A stretch of DNA of 64,000 bases from Spirochaetae bacterium HGW-Spirochaetae-3. Its GTDB lineage: Bacteria; Spirochaetota; Spirochaetia; Treponematales; UBA12059. Positions 16,643 to 24,217 of the stretch are shown here, in pieces (the first letter of the stretch is position 1; every line of letters begins with the position of its first letter). The notes under the pieces are model-generated. The model was given only the letters and a program-made list of their open reading frames with translations. It had not been told where the DNA came from and did not search any database. The stretch is taken from contig PGXV01000007.1 in the NCBI GenBank assembly GCA_002839315.1, positions 129,934 to 193,933 of the forward strand. Reading direction: 5' to 3'. Both the position numbers and the translations under genes were made by a program.

Positions 16643-16831
16643 CTACTTCAGGTTGGGCCTGAGCCGGAAGGACGGGCAGTGCAAGCCGGTCGCCGCGAAT
16701 ACCTCGAGGCTGGGCATGTTCCGGGACTTGATGTCGAATACGACGCAGGAACGAGGGTACGAGGGATCCCAGGTAACGCGGAAGTTTACGCATTGCAGGC
16801 AATTAGGAGCCCTGTCCGGATTCGTCGGCAT
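16643..16831 (-). CDS. Small cysteine-containing protein of unknown function
   Basis: 62 residues from ATG 16831; an in-frame TTG at 16867 would add 12. It has a CxxC near the start (NCLQCVNFRVTWDP) and two further cysteines (RSCVVFDIK and LHCPSF). The pattern CxxC-(F/Y)-x-V/I-TW-(D/E)-P followed by a Cys and a K(S/G)RxMPS motif recurs in small uncharacterised bacterial proteins and suggests a bound metal. It converges on the SpoIIE gene with a 4-base gap. The start is uncertain since neither candidate has a clear Shine-Dalgarno sequence. Confidence 0.7.
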   Translation of the reverse strand: MPTNPDRAPNCLQCVNFRVTWDPSYPRSCVVFDIKSRNMPSLEVFAATGLHCPSFRLRPNLK

Positions 16832-16918
16832 GACCGGGATTTTATCGGCAATCCTGGAATCCGGCAAGTCGGCCGAGCGGAGGTAGCCTCGAATGTGCTT
16901 TTTTCGTACATTACTGGC

Positions 16919-17557
16919 ATGACATTGTTACAACGCGTGCGAAAACCGTTCCGCTTTACCCAAGGCAACGCGACCCTGGTCCTGATAGGCATAAACGTCC
17001 TCGTATTCGCCCTGACGAGCGTCCTGCGAGATGCCTACGTATACCTGGCGCTGATACCTGGGGCCGTTCTCCAGCTCGGCTGGGTCTGGCAGCCGATCAC
17101 CTACATGTTCGTCCATGCCAGCGTCCGGCACCTGCTATTCAATATGCTCGGCCTGTTCTTCTTCGGAACCGCGGTAGAGCGCTCCCTGGGCTCCAGGGAA
17201 TTCGTGTTCTTCTACCTGTTGACGGGGACCCTCGCGGGCCTTTTCTCGCTCGCGGCCTTCGCGATCAGCGGCGACATAGGTATCCGTCTCGTAGGCGCCT
17301 CGGGCGCTGTCTTCGCGGTCCTGCTCGCGTTCGCGGTTATCAATCCGCGATCCAGGATATTCATATGGGGCGTATTGCCGGTTCCGGCCCCGCTGCTCGT
17401 CGTCGGGTATACGGTGATAGAGCTATGGTCGCAGCTGTTCGGCTATGGCGGCAACATCGCGCACCTGACGCACCTGGCAGGCTTCGGATTTGCCGCCTTG
17501 TATTTCCCGGTGCGCCACGGCGTCAATCCCATACGCCGGCTCGTCTCGGGTCGATGA
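16919..17557 (+). CDS. Rhomboid-family intramembrane serine protease
   Basis: 212 residues, six membrane helices. Rhomboid motifs are complete: WQPITYMFVHAS and RHLLFN (oxyanion-region Asn75), VGASGAVFAV with catalytic Ser129, and HLTHLAGFGFAALYF with catalytic His185. It cleaves transmembrane substrates within the bilayer. ATG 16919 is chosen because the first helix begins soon after; the upstream in-frame extension is antisense to the small Cys gene. There is no Shine-Dalgarno sequence; TACATT lies 6 bases before ATG. The next gene begins 7 bases after the stop, so both may be cotranscribed. Confidence 0.93.
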   Translation: MTLLQRVRKPFRFTQGNATLVLIGINVLVFALTSVLRDAYVYLALIPGAVLQLGWVWQPITYMFVHASVRHLLFNMLGLFFFGTAVERSLGSREFVFFYLLTGTLAGLFSLAAFAISGDIGIRLVGASGAVFAVLLAFAVINPRSRIFIWGVLPVPAPLLVVGYTVIELWSQLFGYGGNIAHLTHLAGFGFAALYFPVRHGVNPIRRLVSGR

Positions 17558-17564
17558 GGTCGCA

Positions 17565-18302
17565 TTGAGCGTTCGCATCGTCGCGCGCCGCATCGTCGCG
17601 CTGGCCGCGTCGCTCGTGCTCGCGGCCTTCGTCGCGTCGGCCCAGGATCGGGATGTCGTGATGCGAGCCGAATTCCCCGTGGACCTCGCCCCCCCGCCAT
17701 CGGTTTCGGGCTTCGACGGCGTGCCCGATCCCGCGTTCGTGGCGCGCGTGCCCGACGGCGAGGCGGCGGCCGCTTTGCTAGAGGAGGCTCGCTGGACCTT
17801 CGCCGGGATGATATGGGGTTTCGAGTACGTCTATACGCCGAGCGACAAGGCCCGGTCCGTCGCCGAGCTTTTCGAGATACGACCGATGTCCCCGGAATCT
17901 AGCGCCTCGATGACCATGCACGCGGTCGCGGCAAGGCTCGAAGGAACCGTGCTGTACGCTACGGCCGAGTTCTATCCTGACGCGGGCCAACGAGCCGAGC
18001 TGGCGTCGTGGAGGCTTTCCAGCGCTACGGGGCAGGGACGAGGCTCCGCTCCGGCCCTGCGATCCGGTTCGACGGGGGCTGCGCCTTCTGCGGTCGAAGC
18101 CCGGCGGGACGCTATCGTGGCGGCCGTCCGCGAGGCGCTTCGGGCTAACTTGCGAGAGGTGACGCATAACAAGCCTCGCGAGGTCAGGGGAACGTTCGCG
18201 CTGGCGTCCGCTCCGAGGCTGATGATCAAGGAAGGCTCATGGATCGCGAGCGTACGGATATACGCTCGCGTCGACGAGATTATCGGATACGGAGCGTATT
18301 AG
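17565..18302 (+). CDS. Secreted or periplasmic protein of unknown function
   Basis: 245 residues from TTG 17565, which has GAGG six bases upstream. A signal peptide is clear (RRIVALAASLVLAAFVASAQ, before DRD). The mature part is alpha/beta, with FAGMIWGFEYVYTPSDKARS near residue 90, an Ala/Gly/Ser linker near 165 and a final KEGSWIASVRIYARVDEIIG strand. I do not recognise a family. It probably shares a transcript with the rhomboid protease; dependence on it is speculative. Its 3' end overlaps the convergent acyltransferase gene by 4 bases. Confidence 0.72.
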   Translation: MSVRIVARRIVALAASLVLAAFVASAQDRDVVMRAEFPVDLAPPPSVSGFDGVPDPAFVARVPDGEAAAALLEEARWTFAGMIWGFEYVYTPSDKARSVAELFEIRPMSPESSASMTMHAVAARLEGTVLYATAEFYPDAGQRAELASWRLSSATGQGRGSAPALRSGSTGAAPSAVEARRDAIVAAVREALRANLREVTHNKPREVRGTFALASAPRLMIKEGSWIASVRIYARVDEIIGYGAY

Positions 18303-19186
18303 GCCTTGAGGGTCCGCTCTACGCCCTCGTGCATGGCTTCCAGTTCGGCCATCGCCGCGTCTACGACGCCCTGTTTCTTGTCGACGTCCGGAGGCAGCGA
18401 CGCCTTGATGCGTTCCCTGTACTCGTTGCAGCTTCTAGGCTCGCTCACGTCGATTATGACGCGATCCTTGCAGATCAAGTCCTCGAGCATCTCGCCGCCC
18501 GAGTTAAGCCGCAGGATGTTGCCGTTTATGGACACGAACGACAGGTAGTCGAACGATCTGATATACGAGTCTATCTCCCGTACGCCGCGCCTGGACGCCG
18601 GGTCCCACGGCCGGAACCTGGTGCCCGCCGGGAATACCAGCACGATCTTGCCCTCGGTCCTGATCCGCGCCAGGGTCTTCATCGAAGCGAGGTTGATGGC
18701 GTTGGCCTTGGCGGTCTCCGTCGCCCTCCTCGTCGGGTCGACGATCTTCGTCGCGATCTCGTCTATAGAGCGGCTAGGGTAGATGACGAGCCGGGAATAG
18801 GCCTCCGAGAACGCCGTGACGACAGGGTTCGTCTCGGATAGCTTGATGCCGGCGATGGCCACGATGCTGTCGGCTATGAGCTCTCCCGCCGGCCCGGCCT
18901 TGCGGAGCAGGTACGACAGCACCGGCAGGTCGAAATTGCTGTAATGCTCTACGAGCAGTAGGCATTTCGCGCCGTCCCTGGATAGCGAAGCGAGCTTCTC
19001 GATGTTGGCGAAGGATCGGATCCCGCTTCCAGCCTCGAGGTTCTCCGAGATTATCGAGTCGATGAACGGAAGTATGTACTTGTTGCCTTCCTGATACACG
19101 TTGTCTATGGAGACGTGGTCGCCTCCCTTGGAATGCGATATCATCCGTATGATCGTATCTTTATATCTGGCGCTTATCGGTTCCAT
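18299..19186 (-). CDS. PlsC/PlsB-like glycerophosphate acyltransferase
   Basis: 295 residues. The acyltransferase motif I (HxxxxD) is seen as EHYSNFDLPVLSYLL, and motif III as LVFPAGTRFRPWD. SRLVIYPSRS lies between them, where motif II is expected. These features match the LPLAT superfamily, which acylates glycerol-3-phosphate or lysophosphatidate at the membrane. No membrane helix is obvious, so it is likely peripheral, as in spirochaetal 1-acyl-glycerol-3-phosphate acyltransferases. ATG is preceded by GGAGG at 6 bases. Which acyl position it uses cannot be told from sequence. Confidence 0.8.
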   Translation of the reverse strand: MEPISARYKDTIIRMISHSKGGDHVSIDNVYQEGNKYILPFIDSIISENLEAGSGIRSFANIEKLASLSRDGAKCLLLVEHYSNFDLPVLSYLLRKAGPAGELIADSIVAIAGIKLSETNPVVTAFSEAYSRLVIYPSRSIDEIATKIVDPTRRATETAKANAINLASMKTLARIRTEGKIVLVFPAGTRFRPWDPASRRGVREIDSYIRSFDYLSFVSINGNILRLNSGGEMLEDLICKDRVIIDVSEPRSCNEYRERIKASLPPDVDKKQGVVDAAMAELEAMHEGVERTLKA

Positions 19187-19278
19187 TTTAATCCTCCGGC
19201 CGCGTCACGGCGGGTTGTGTTGTCGTCGGGAAGTATAGTTGCGGTATCAGGAAGGTGTCAACGACAAGAAGCCGCCTA

Positions 19279-20523
19279 TCAGTCAGGGAAACGGACCGCT
19301 ATCCAGCCCGCAGGATCGGCCTGCGCCGCGTCGATGAGTCCTATCCCGACCTTGGCGGTCGTCTCCGCGACGAGCCAGCCCTTCCCTTCGTACGGGAACC
19401 TGGCCCCCGCTCCCGGGGCGTCTACCGCGGCCAGGGCGTGCTCGTGCTCCAGCGATACCATCAGTAGCGACGCTATATTCTCCCGGCGCAGGAGTATAGC
19501 CATCACGAGCGCGCGGGAGTCGCAGTCGCCGCGGCCCTCGAAGGCGGCTGAAATCGGGTTGACCACGTCGGAACCCGCGGGGTCGCGCTCATAGCGGAAA
19601 CCCTGTACCCAGGACAGGAGCGCCTCAGCGTAGGCCCTCGGATCGGCCGGGGCGCCGAAGCGGGGGTTCCCGTCCTTCGCGGTCCCCTCTCCTCCACGGG
19701 CGCCCTTCCCCCGTCGTGACGTCTCCCACGCGGCCGACATCTCGAGCGCCAACCTGTCCAGCGACGGCGTCGCGTCTCGGAATATCATACGGTAGAACCG
19801 GGCTATAGCGGCATCGATCAGCTCGGGGGACGACGCGTACGCGGAGAGGACGCGGTATTCCCGTTCGACGAGCGACTGGCAGGCCGCCGCTTCTCTCGGG
19901 TCCCATTCCGTCCGTATCGTAGAAGAGCCGAAGCGGACGGTGGCCTCGCTTGGCCGCGGGCGGCCCAACGCCGCGCGAGCGGCCGTTCCGAGCGGTCCCG
20001 CGGCGGCCTTTCGCAGGTAATTTATGGAGAACCCGTCCAGCGCTGACGCGACGACGTCGCGATAGGACTCGTACGACGATGCTCCCGCGTAGGCGAGCAC
20101 GACGAGATCGTACGTATCGCCGCCCTCGGGAGACGACGCGTCGTCCACGAATAGCCCGTAGCCCCTGAGCGCGGCCGTCCCCGCCCCGATGCTCAGCTCC
20201 CCGATAGCCGCGTCGTGGCCGCCGTATTGGAACGACGAGAAAACGCCGCGACCGGATAGCTTCCTGGTCGTATCATCCGCTCCGGACTTCGCTCCGGCGA
20301 AGCGGCTCGACGGGTAGACGGCGATATCTACCTCGACCGATCCGTCGGGCAGGCCGAACGAGAATTTCGTCGCGCCGTCGCCGTCGAGGTATACGAAGCC
20401 CTCGGGTAAGTCTATGGAGAATCCATGTTCGGAGTAGTATTCGTCGCAGCGAGCGGGGCTCGCGGCGGTTCCGGAGAGCGATATCGCCGAGGCTATCGCC
20501 AGGATGCGGGCTATTCTCGTCAT
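19279..20523 (-). CDS. Secreted transglutaminase-like cysteine protease-fold protein
   Basis: 414 residues from ATG 20523. Signal peptide MTRIARILAIASAISLSG and following Ala-rich stretch. Residues about 25-190 form a beta-rich domain (YYSEHGFSIDLPEGFVYLDG). The C-terminal part has a transglutaminase-like core: LLSWVQGFRYE, then GRGDCDSRALVMAILL (nucleophile Cys), EHEHALAAVD (His) and GKGWLVAETT (acid position). Proteins of this fold act as peptidases, amidases or structural modules. No Shine-Dalgarno sequence precedes ATG; TATACT ends 6 bases before it, so the gene may also be transcribed leaderless. It lies 26 bases after a small gene on the same strand. Confidence 0.8.
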   Translation of the reverse strand: MTRIARILAIASAISLSGTAASPARCDEYYSEHGFSIDLPEGFVYLDGDGATKFSFGLPDGSVEVDIAVYPSSRFAGAKSGADDTTRKLSGRGVFSSFQYGGHDAAIGELSIGAGTAALRGYGLFVDDASSPEGGDTYDLVVLAYAGASSYESYRDVVASALDGFSINYLRKAAAGPLGTAARAALGRPRPSEATVRFGSSTIRTEWDPREAAACQSLVEREYRVLSAYASSPELIDAAIARFYRMIFRDATPSLDRLALEMSAAWETSRRGKGARGGEGTAKDGNPRFGAPADPRAYAEALLSWVQGFRYERDPAGSDVVNPISAAFEGRGDCDSRALVMAILLRRENIASLLMVSLEHEHALAAVDAPGAGARFPYEGKGWLVAETTAKVGIGLIDAAQADPAGWIAVRFPD

Positions 20524-20549
20524 GAACACAGTATAGCGCGTTTCGTCGC

Positions 20550-20939
20550 CTACGGGATACGTCGGACGGGAGGCCTTCCCCTGACTCTCGGCGCGGGGCG
20601 GACGGCGCCGATCTCGGCGTCGGCGATAGCCAGGGCCGCCGCCTTGAAGGCTTCGTAATCGGGCGCCTCGTCGAAGGACGTTACTATCCTCGACTCCATG
20701 GCCGTCGTAACGGTGAGCCTCCAGGTGCCGAGGATGTCGGATTCCAGGTCCAGGGTCATGACGGGCCTGGAGCCACCGTCCTCGAAGAAGAACAGGCGGA
20801 AGCGGTAGCGTTCGTTGTGATGGGAGGCGGTCTGAGAGGGGGCTATCGACACGACGGTGAAACGACCGCGCTGGAATCGTTCCGCTGGGGAGAACGTATA
20901 GAGCTCGCGCATCCACGACGTGTCCCGGAGGGCGTCCAT
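20550..20939 (-). CDS. Small protein of unknown function
   Basis: 129 residues with a strong AGGAGG seven bases before ATG 20939. It looks like a compact cytoplasmic beta-rich domain (RGRFTVVSIAPSQTASHHNE, RFRLFFFEDGG, GTWRLTVTT, then a helix DYEAFKAAALAIADAE) with a basic Pro/Arg tail. I recognise no family. It precedes the transglutaminase-like gene by 26 bases and probably shares its transcript. The competing frame in this DNA lacks a start signal. Confidence 0.7.
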   Translation of the reverse strand: MDALRDTSWMRELYTFSPAERFQRGRFTVVSIAPSQTASHHNERYRFRLFFFEDGGSRPVMTLDLESDILGTWRLTVTTAMESRIVTSFDEAPDYEAFKAAALAIADAEIGAVRPAPRVRGRPPVRRIP

Positions 20940-20983
20940 GGCGGCCTCCTCTTATTACTCAAATATAGTTCCTCGCCTTCGAT

Positions 20984-21038
20984 TGGGCAAGGTACTGCCT
21001 CTTCGCGCTTGCCCATCATCGATCGGAAAGAGTATAAT
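20984..21038 (+). promoter_or_regulatory. Promoter with overlapping inverted repeat ahead of corA
   Basis: TGGGCAAG at 20984-20991 is inverted as CTTGCCCA at 21008-21015. The second arm contains the -35 TTGCCC (21009-21014), which is 18 bases from a perfect -10 TATAAT at 21033-21038. A regulator binding the repeat would cover the -35. The predicted start, near 21045, gives a leader of about 215 bases before corA. Confidence 0.55.
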
Positions 21039-21109
21039 CGGGTATAGCCATATTTTTTCCGTATCCCGTACGGGATGCGATCCGCGATGCGCAGAAGGGG
21101 AGGACGTCC

Positions 21110-21190
21110 ATGCCGGACCCGGACAGTTGTTCCAGGCAAGACATTCCGCCATTCCTACGATGGCCCCCGCGCGAGCCGGATCGCCCATAG
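21110..21190 (+). CDS. Candidate 26-residue small protein in the corA leader
   Basis: ATG 21110 is preceded by GGGGAGG at ideal spacing (6 bases). The frame runs 26 codons to TAG 21188-21190 and encodes a Pro/Asp/Arg-rich peptide beginning MPDPDSCSRQDIPP. It lies between the promoter at 21009-21038 and corA at 21260. Pro-rich leader peptides sense Mg2+ ahead of some magnesium transporter genes, which makes this position interesting, but there is no homology evidence. Confidence 0.35.
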   Translation: MPDPDSCSRQDIPPFLRWPPREPDRP

Positions 21191-21259
21191 TCCAGACGCC
21201 CGTCATGAGCGTATAGGATCGATGGTCCGACCGTCTCCTGGGGGCGGAAGGGTACTAGT

Positions 21260-22255
21260 ATGATCCGATATTGGAAGAAGGACGGGGCCGCCTTGGTCGC
21301 CGTCGACGCACCGGGCCGAGACGTTTGGGTCGACGTCCGCGACGTTTCGCGCGAGGACCTCGATATCCTCGAGAAGGACTACGGCGTGCTCGCGGAGCAC
21401 CTGCAGGATATGCTCGACGTAGACGAGCGCTCGAGGATAGAGAAGGAAGACTCGTATACGATGCTCATCCTTCGCCTCCCCATCTACGATTCCCGGTACG
21501 AAGTCATCTATTTCACGGTCCCTGTCGGCGTCATCCTGTTCAAGGACCGCGTCGTCACCGTCTGCGCCTCCGATTGCGAGGTGCTGCAGGAGCTTTCGGG
21601 CGGCAAGGTACGCGACCTCTCCCCCGCCAACAAGAGCGCCTTCGTACTCCGGCTGATGGGGCGCGCCGCTATCGTCTACCTGCGCTACCTCAAGGACCTG
21701 AACCGCCGGACCACCGCGATCGAGCTGGAGTTGCAGCGTTCCATCAAGAACAACGAGCTCGTCAAGCTGCTCGCGGTAGAGAAGTCGCTCGTATTCTTCA
21801 CCACGTCGCTCCGCTCCGACGAGCTGGTGCTGGAGAAGCTCCAGAAGGGCGTCGCGGTCCGCTTCAAGGACGACGAGGCAGAACTGCTCGAGGATGTGGC
21901 GACCGATTTCAGGCAGGCGATAGAGATGTGCAACATCCATAGCGACATCCTGTCCGGCATGATGGACGCATTCGCGTCGGTCATATCGAACAACCTGAAT
22001 ATCGTCATGAAGCGCCTGACCATCGTCTCTATCGTGCTGATGATCCCGACCTTCGTCGTCAGCGTGTTCGGTATGAACGTGCCGTTCCCCGCGGGGATCA
22101 GCTCTTCGCCCATCGCGTTCGGGCTGATCATGGGAGGGTGCGCCATCGCCGCGGGAATCGGCGCGCTCTTGCTTCGCGACCGGAAGGTCAAGCCGAAGAA
22201 GGCGTTGCTCGCGCCCGCGGCGGGCGCCCTCGTACTGCCTCTGGCCAAGAAATAA
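21260..22255 (+). CDS. corA: CorA-type divalent cation (Mg2+/Co2+) transporter
   Basis: 331 residues. A soluble alpha/beta N-terminal domain (VWVDVRDVSREDLDILEKDY) and the long stalk helix (RRTTAIELELQRSIKNNELV) lead to two C-terminal membrane helices. The signature between them reads VFGMNVPFP, the essential GMN pore motif. CorA forms pentameric channels for Mg2+ uptake. ATG follows GGAAGGG. Promoter, inverted repeat and a possible leader peptide lie upstream; no M-box riboswitch was recognised. Confidence 0.95.
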   Translation: MIRYWKKDGAALVAVDAPGRDVWVDVRDVSREDLDILEKDYGVLAEHLQDMLDVDERSRIEKEDSYTMLILRLPIYDSRYEVIYFTVPVGVILFKDRVVTVCASDCEVLQELSGGKVRDLSPANKSAFVLRLMGRAAIVYLRYLKDLNRRTTAIELELQRSIKNNELVKLLAVEKSLVFFTTSLRSDELVLEKLQKGVAVRFKDDEAELLEDVATDFRQAIEMCNIHSDILSGMMDAFASVISNNLNIVMKRLTIVSIVLMIPTFVVSVFGMNVPFPAGISSSPIAFGLIMGGCAIAAGIGALLLRDRKVKPKKALLAPAAGALVLPLAKK

Positions 22256-22264
22256 TCCCGCCGT

Positions 22265-22300
22265 CCCGGGCTTGCGCCCGGGCGACGATGTGCGTATGCT
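22265..22300 (+). promoter_or_regulatory. Hairpin and promoter for the pseudouridine synthase gene
   Basis: CCCGGGC at 22265-22271 pairs with GCCCGGG at 22276-22282 around TTGC; it lacks a T tract. TTGCGC (22272-22277) and TATGCT (22295-22300) form a promoter with 17-base spacing. The -10 ends 8 bases before ATG 22309, so the mRNA could start at the start codon. Confidence 0.5.
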
Positions 22301-22308
22301 TTTGCGCC

Positions 22309-22947
22309 ATGATCCAGGCCCTGTTCGCGGATGATGATTTCCTCATAATAGACAAACCCGCCGGCTTGGCGGTACAGCCCGGTGAGGGCGTCCGCGTCTG
22401 CGTGCTCGATGCCGTGGAGAGGGACTTCGGATTCAGGCCCTATCTCGTGCACAGGCTGGACAAGGAGACGTCGGGTTGCCTCGTCGTGGCGCGCTCGTCG
22501 CGCGCCGCGGCCGAGTTGTCGGCGCTGATGGGCGGGCGGGGAGCCGTGAAGACGTACCGCGCCGTCGTCTTCGGCGTCCCTGATCCCGCTGCGGGCGCGT
22601 TTCGCGACGACGTACGCGTCAAAGGCGAATCGGTGAGCGCCGAGACGCGGTACCGGACCGTCGAATCCGACGGGAGGCTGTCGCTCGTGGAGGCGGAGCT
22701 AGGGACGGGCCGTACCCACCAGATCCGCCAGCATTTCGCGCAGGCAGGGCTCCCTATCGTCGGCGACGACCGGCACGGCGACTTCAAGCGTAACAAGGCC
22801 CTGGCCAAGGAGCTGGGGGCCAAGAGGCTGATGCTGTACGCGGCCAGGCTCTACCTGCCGTTGAAGCCGCCCGTAGACGTCAGGAGTTCCCTGCCGCCGC
22901 ATTTCGCGGCGTTCTTCGAGCGCTGGGGACGCGGAGGGGCGGAGTGA
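22309..22947 (+). CDS. RluA-family RNA pseudouridine synthase
   Basis: 212 residues with no S4 domain. The RluA/RsuA-type core is clear: DDFLIIDKPAGLAVQPG, catalytic YLVHRLDKETSGCLVVAR with the Asp nucleophile, KTYRAVVFG, and GRTHQIRQHFAQAGLPIVGDD. It isomerises uridine to pseudouridine in rRNA or tRNA; the target cannot be read from sequence. ATG 22309 is preferred. An ATG at 22288 would add seven residues but lies upstream of the -10 box. No Shine-Dalgarno sequence. The next gene overlaps its end by 4 bases. Confidence 0.92.
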   Translation: MIQALFADDDFLIIDKPAGLAVQPGEGVRVCVLDAVERDFGFRPYLVHRLDKETSGCLVVARSSRAAAELSALMGGRGAVKTYRAVVFGVPDPAAGAFRDDVRVKGESVSAETRYRTVESDGRLSLVEAELGTGRTHQIRQHFAQAGLPIVGDDRHGDFKRNKALAKELGAKRLMLYAARLYLPLKPPVDVRSSLPPHFAAFFERWGRGGAE

Positions 22948-23333
22948 CGGCGCCTTTCGAATGGGTCAAGGGCGCCGCGTGGCTGTTCCCCGACGGCAGG
23001 CTCGACATCGTCCCCGGCTTCCACGACGAGTGGATAGCCGCGCACCAGGATCTCGCGGAGGGCTGCGCCAACGTGGCCGACGTCGTGACCCGCCTCGGCT
23101 GGCTCTCCGTCGTGTCCTACTCCCAAGGCTACGTCGAGTTCATGATACGTTCCAAGGCCGATCCCGTCTCCGTCAGCCTGTGCGTGGAGCACCTGAGCCG
23201 CAACCTTGGACGCTGGGAGAACGCGCTGGTAATGACGATGGACGAGGAAGGCTACATCAAGCTCGTGCCGGCCGACTTCGCCGACGGCTCCTCGCCCGGC
23301 GGCAAGATCCGCGGCACCTTTACGATGGATTGA
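22944..23333 (+). CDS. Small protein of unknown function
   Basis: 129 residues from GTG 22944, with GGAGGGG upstream and a 4-base overlap with the pseudouridine synthase gene, so it is translationally coupled. The sequence is compact and soluble (FEWVKGAAWLFPDGRLDIVP, VVSYSQGYVEFMIRSK, ENALVMTMDEEGYIKLVP). No family is recognised. Its end overlaps the convergent DUF72 gene by 14 bases. Confidence 0.72.
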   Translation: MTAPFEWVKGAAWLFPDGRLDIVPGFHDEWIAAHQDLAEGCANVADVVTRLGWLSVVSYSQGYVEFMIRSKADPVSVSLCVEHLSRNLGRWENALVMTMDEEGYIKLVPADFADGSSPGGKIRGTFTMD

Positions 23334-24096
23334 GCAGTTCCTTGAGCTCCCCCGCGTTACGAACGGCGTTGGCGCGCGCGTGATTATTGAACGCCACGAG
23401 AAGATTCCCCGCCTTGGCCATGCGCTTGAGCCTCGGAACCGTCACGGCGAGCTCTTCCTTCGAATATAGGTAATCGTAGCGGCTCGTCGCGTCTCCCGAC
23501 CACCACGCATCGGCGTTGCGACCGTGGAACCGCATGTAGGCGAGGCCGCCGGTCACCCGTTCGTCGATAGCCGGGAGTCCCGGCAGTTCGGGCCGGTCGA
23601 CCATCGCGACGCCGACGCCGCGCCTGTCCAGCTCGTCGTAGACGCGCTCGCCGCGCCACTCGTCGTTGCGGAACTCCACGACCAGGGGCAGGGGGGCGAG
23701 CGCGGCGAGCAGCGCGGCGAGATAGCTCCTGTTATCGGGCGTGTGGTGGAAGCGGTACGGCAGCTGCACGAGTACCGCGGCGAGGCGGCCGGCGTCGGCA
23801 AGCGCCCCGACCGCCTTGGCGAAGGCCACCGCATCGTCTCGCCATGCCGCTCCGGGCTCGTGGGTAAGACTCTTGTGCGCCTTTATGCTGAAACGGAAAC
23901 TGGACGGCGTCCGAGCCGCCATGGCGGCCAGGCTCGACGCCTTGGGCATAGCGTAATACGAGAAATTAAGCTCGACGAAGGGGAAGAAGAGCGCGTAATA
24001 GCGCAGGAAATCGTCCTTGGGTAGCGCCTCGGGGTAGAACGCCCCGCGCCAGTCATCGTACGAGTATCCGCTCGTCGCTATCGCTACGTCTCCCAT
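23320..24096 (-). CDS. DUF72 family protein (TIM-barrel-like)
   Basis: 258 residues from ATG 24096. Signatures are the N-terminal ATSGYSYDDWRGAFYPE, the block FVELNFSYYAMPKAS, then FRFSIKAHKSLTHE, LVQLPYRFHHT, LPLVVEFRNDEW and YMRFHGRN. DUF72 proteins are widespread TIM-barrel-fold proteins with no assigned reaction. An upstream TTG/ATG option would add 12 residues that do not fit the family. Promoter boxes end 7 bases before ATG and no functional Shine-Dalgarno sequence exists. Confidence 0.9.
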   Translation of the reverse strand: MGDVAIATSGYSYDDWRGAFYPEALPKDDFLRYYALFFPFVELNFSYYAMPKASSLAAMAARTPSSFRFSIKAHKSLTHEPGAAWRDDAVAFAKAVGALADAGRLAAVLVQLPYRFHHTPDNRSYLAALLAALAPLPLVVEFRNDEWRGERVYDELDRRGVGVAMVDRPELPGLPAIDERVTGGLAYMRFHGRNADAWWSGDATSRYDYLYSKEELAVTVPRLKRMAKAGNLLVAFNNHARANAVRNAGELKELLNPS

Positions 24097-24103
24097 TCCC
24101 CGA

Positions 24104-24132
24104 ACTATGGCGCTAAAACCTGCCGGGGGCAA
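24104..24132 (-). promoter_or_regulatory. Promoter of the DUF72 gene, leaderless geometry
   Basis: On the minus strand TTGCCC (24132-24127) and CATAGT (24109-24104) are 17 bases apart. The -10 ends 7 bases before ATG 24096. Confidence 0.45.
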
Positions 24133-24148
24133 GGGCCCGTCGCCTCGC

Positions 24149-24178
24149 TTATAATTAACCGTTCGCTAACGATATACT
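24149..24178 (+). promoter_or_regulatory. Possible promoter of the metallophosphatase gene
   Basis: TATACT at 24173-24178 is a good -10. TTATAA at 24149-24154, 18 bases upstream, is a weak -35. The leader would be about 35 bases. Confidence 0.35.
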
Positions 24179-24217
24179 CACATGCGACGCGTATCGTATG
24201 CCCCGGCGAGGTGAACG

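Noticed and set aside
16679-16918. 80-codon N-terminal extension of the rhomboid protein
   Set aside because: It is antisense to the small Cys protein, rich in Arg, and precedes a complete rhomboid domain that begins at ATG 16919.
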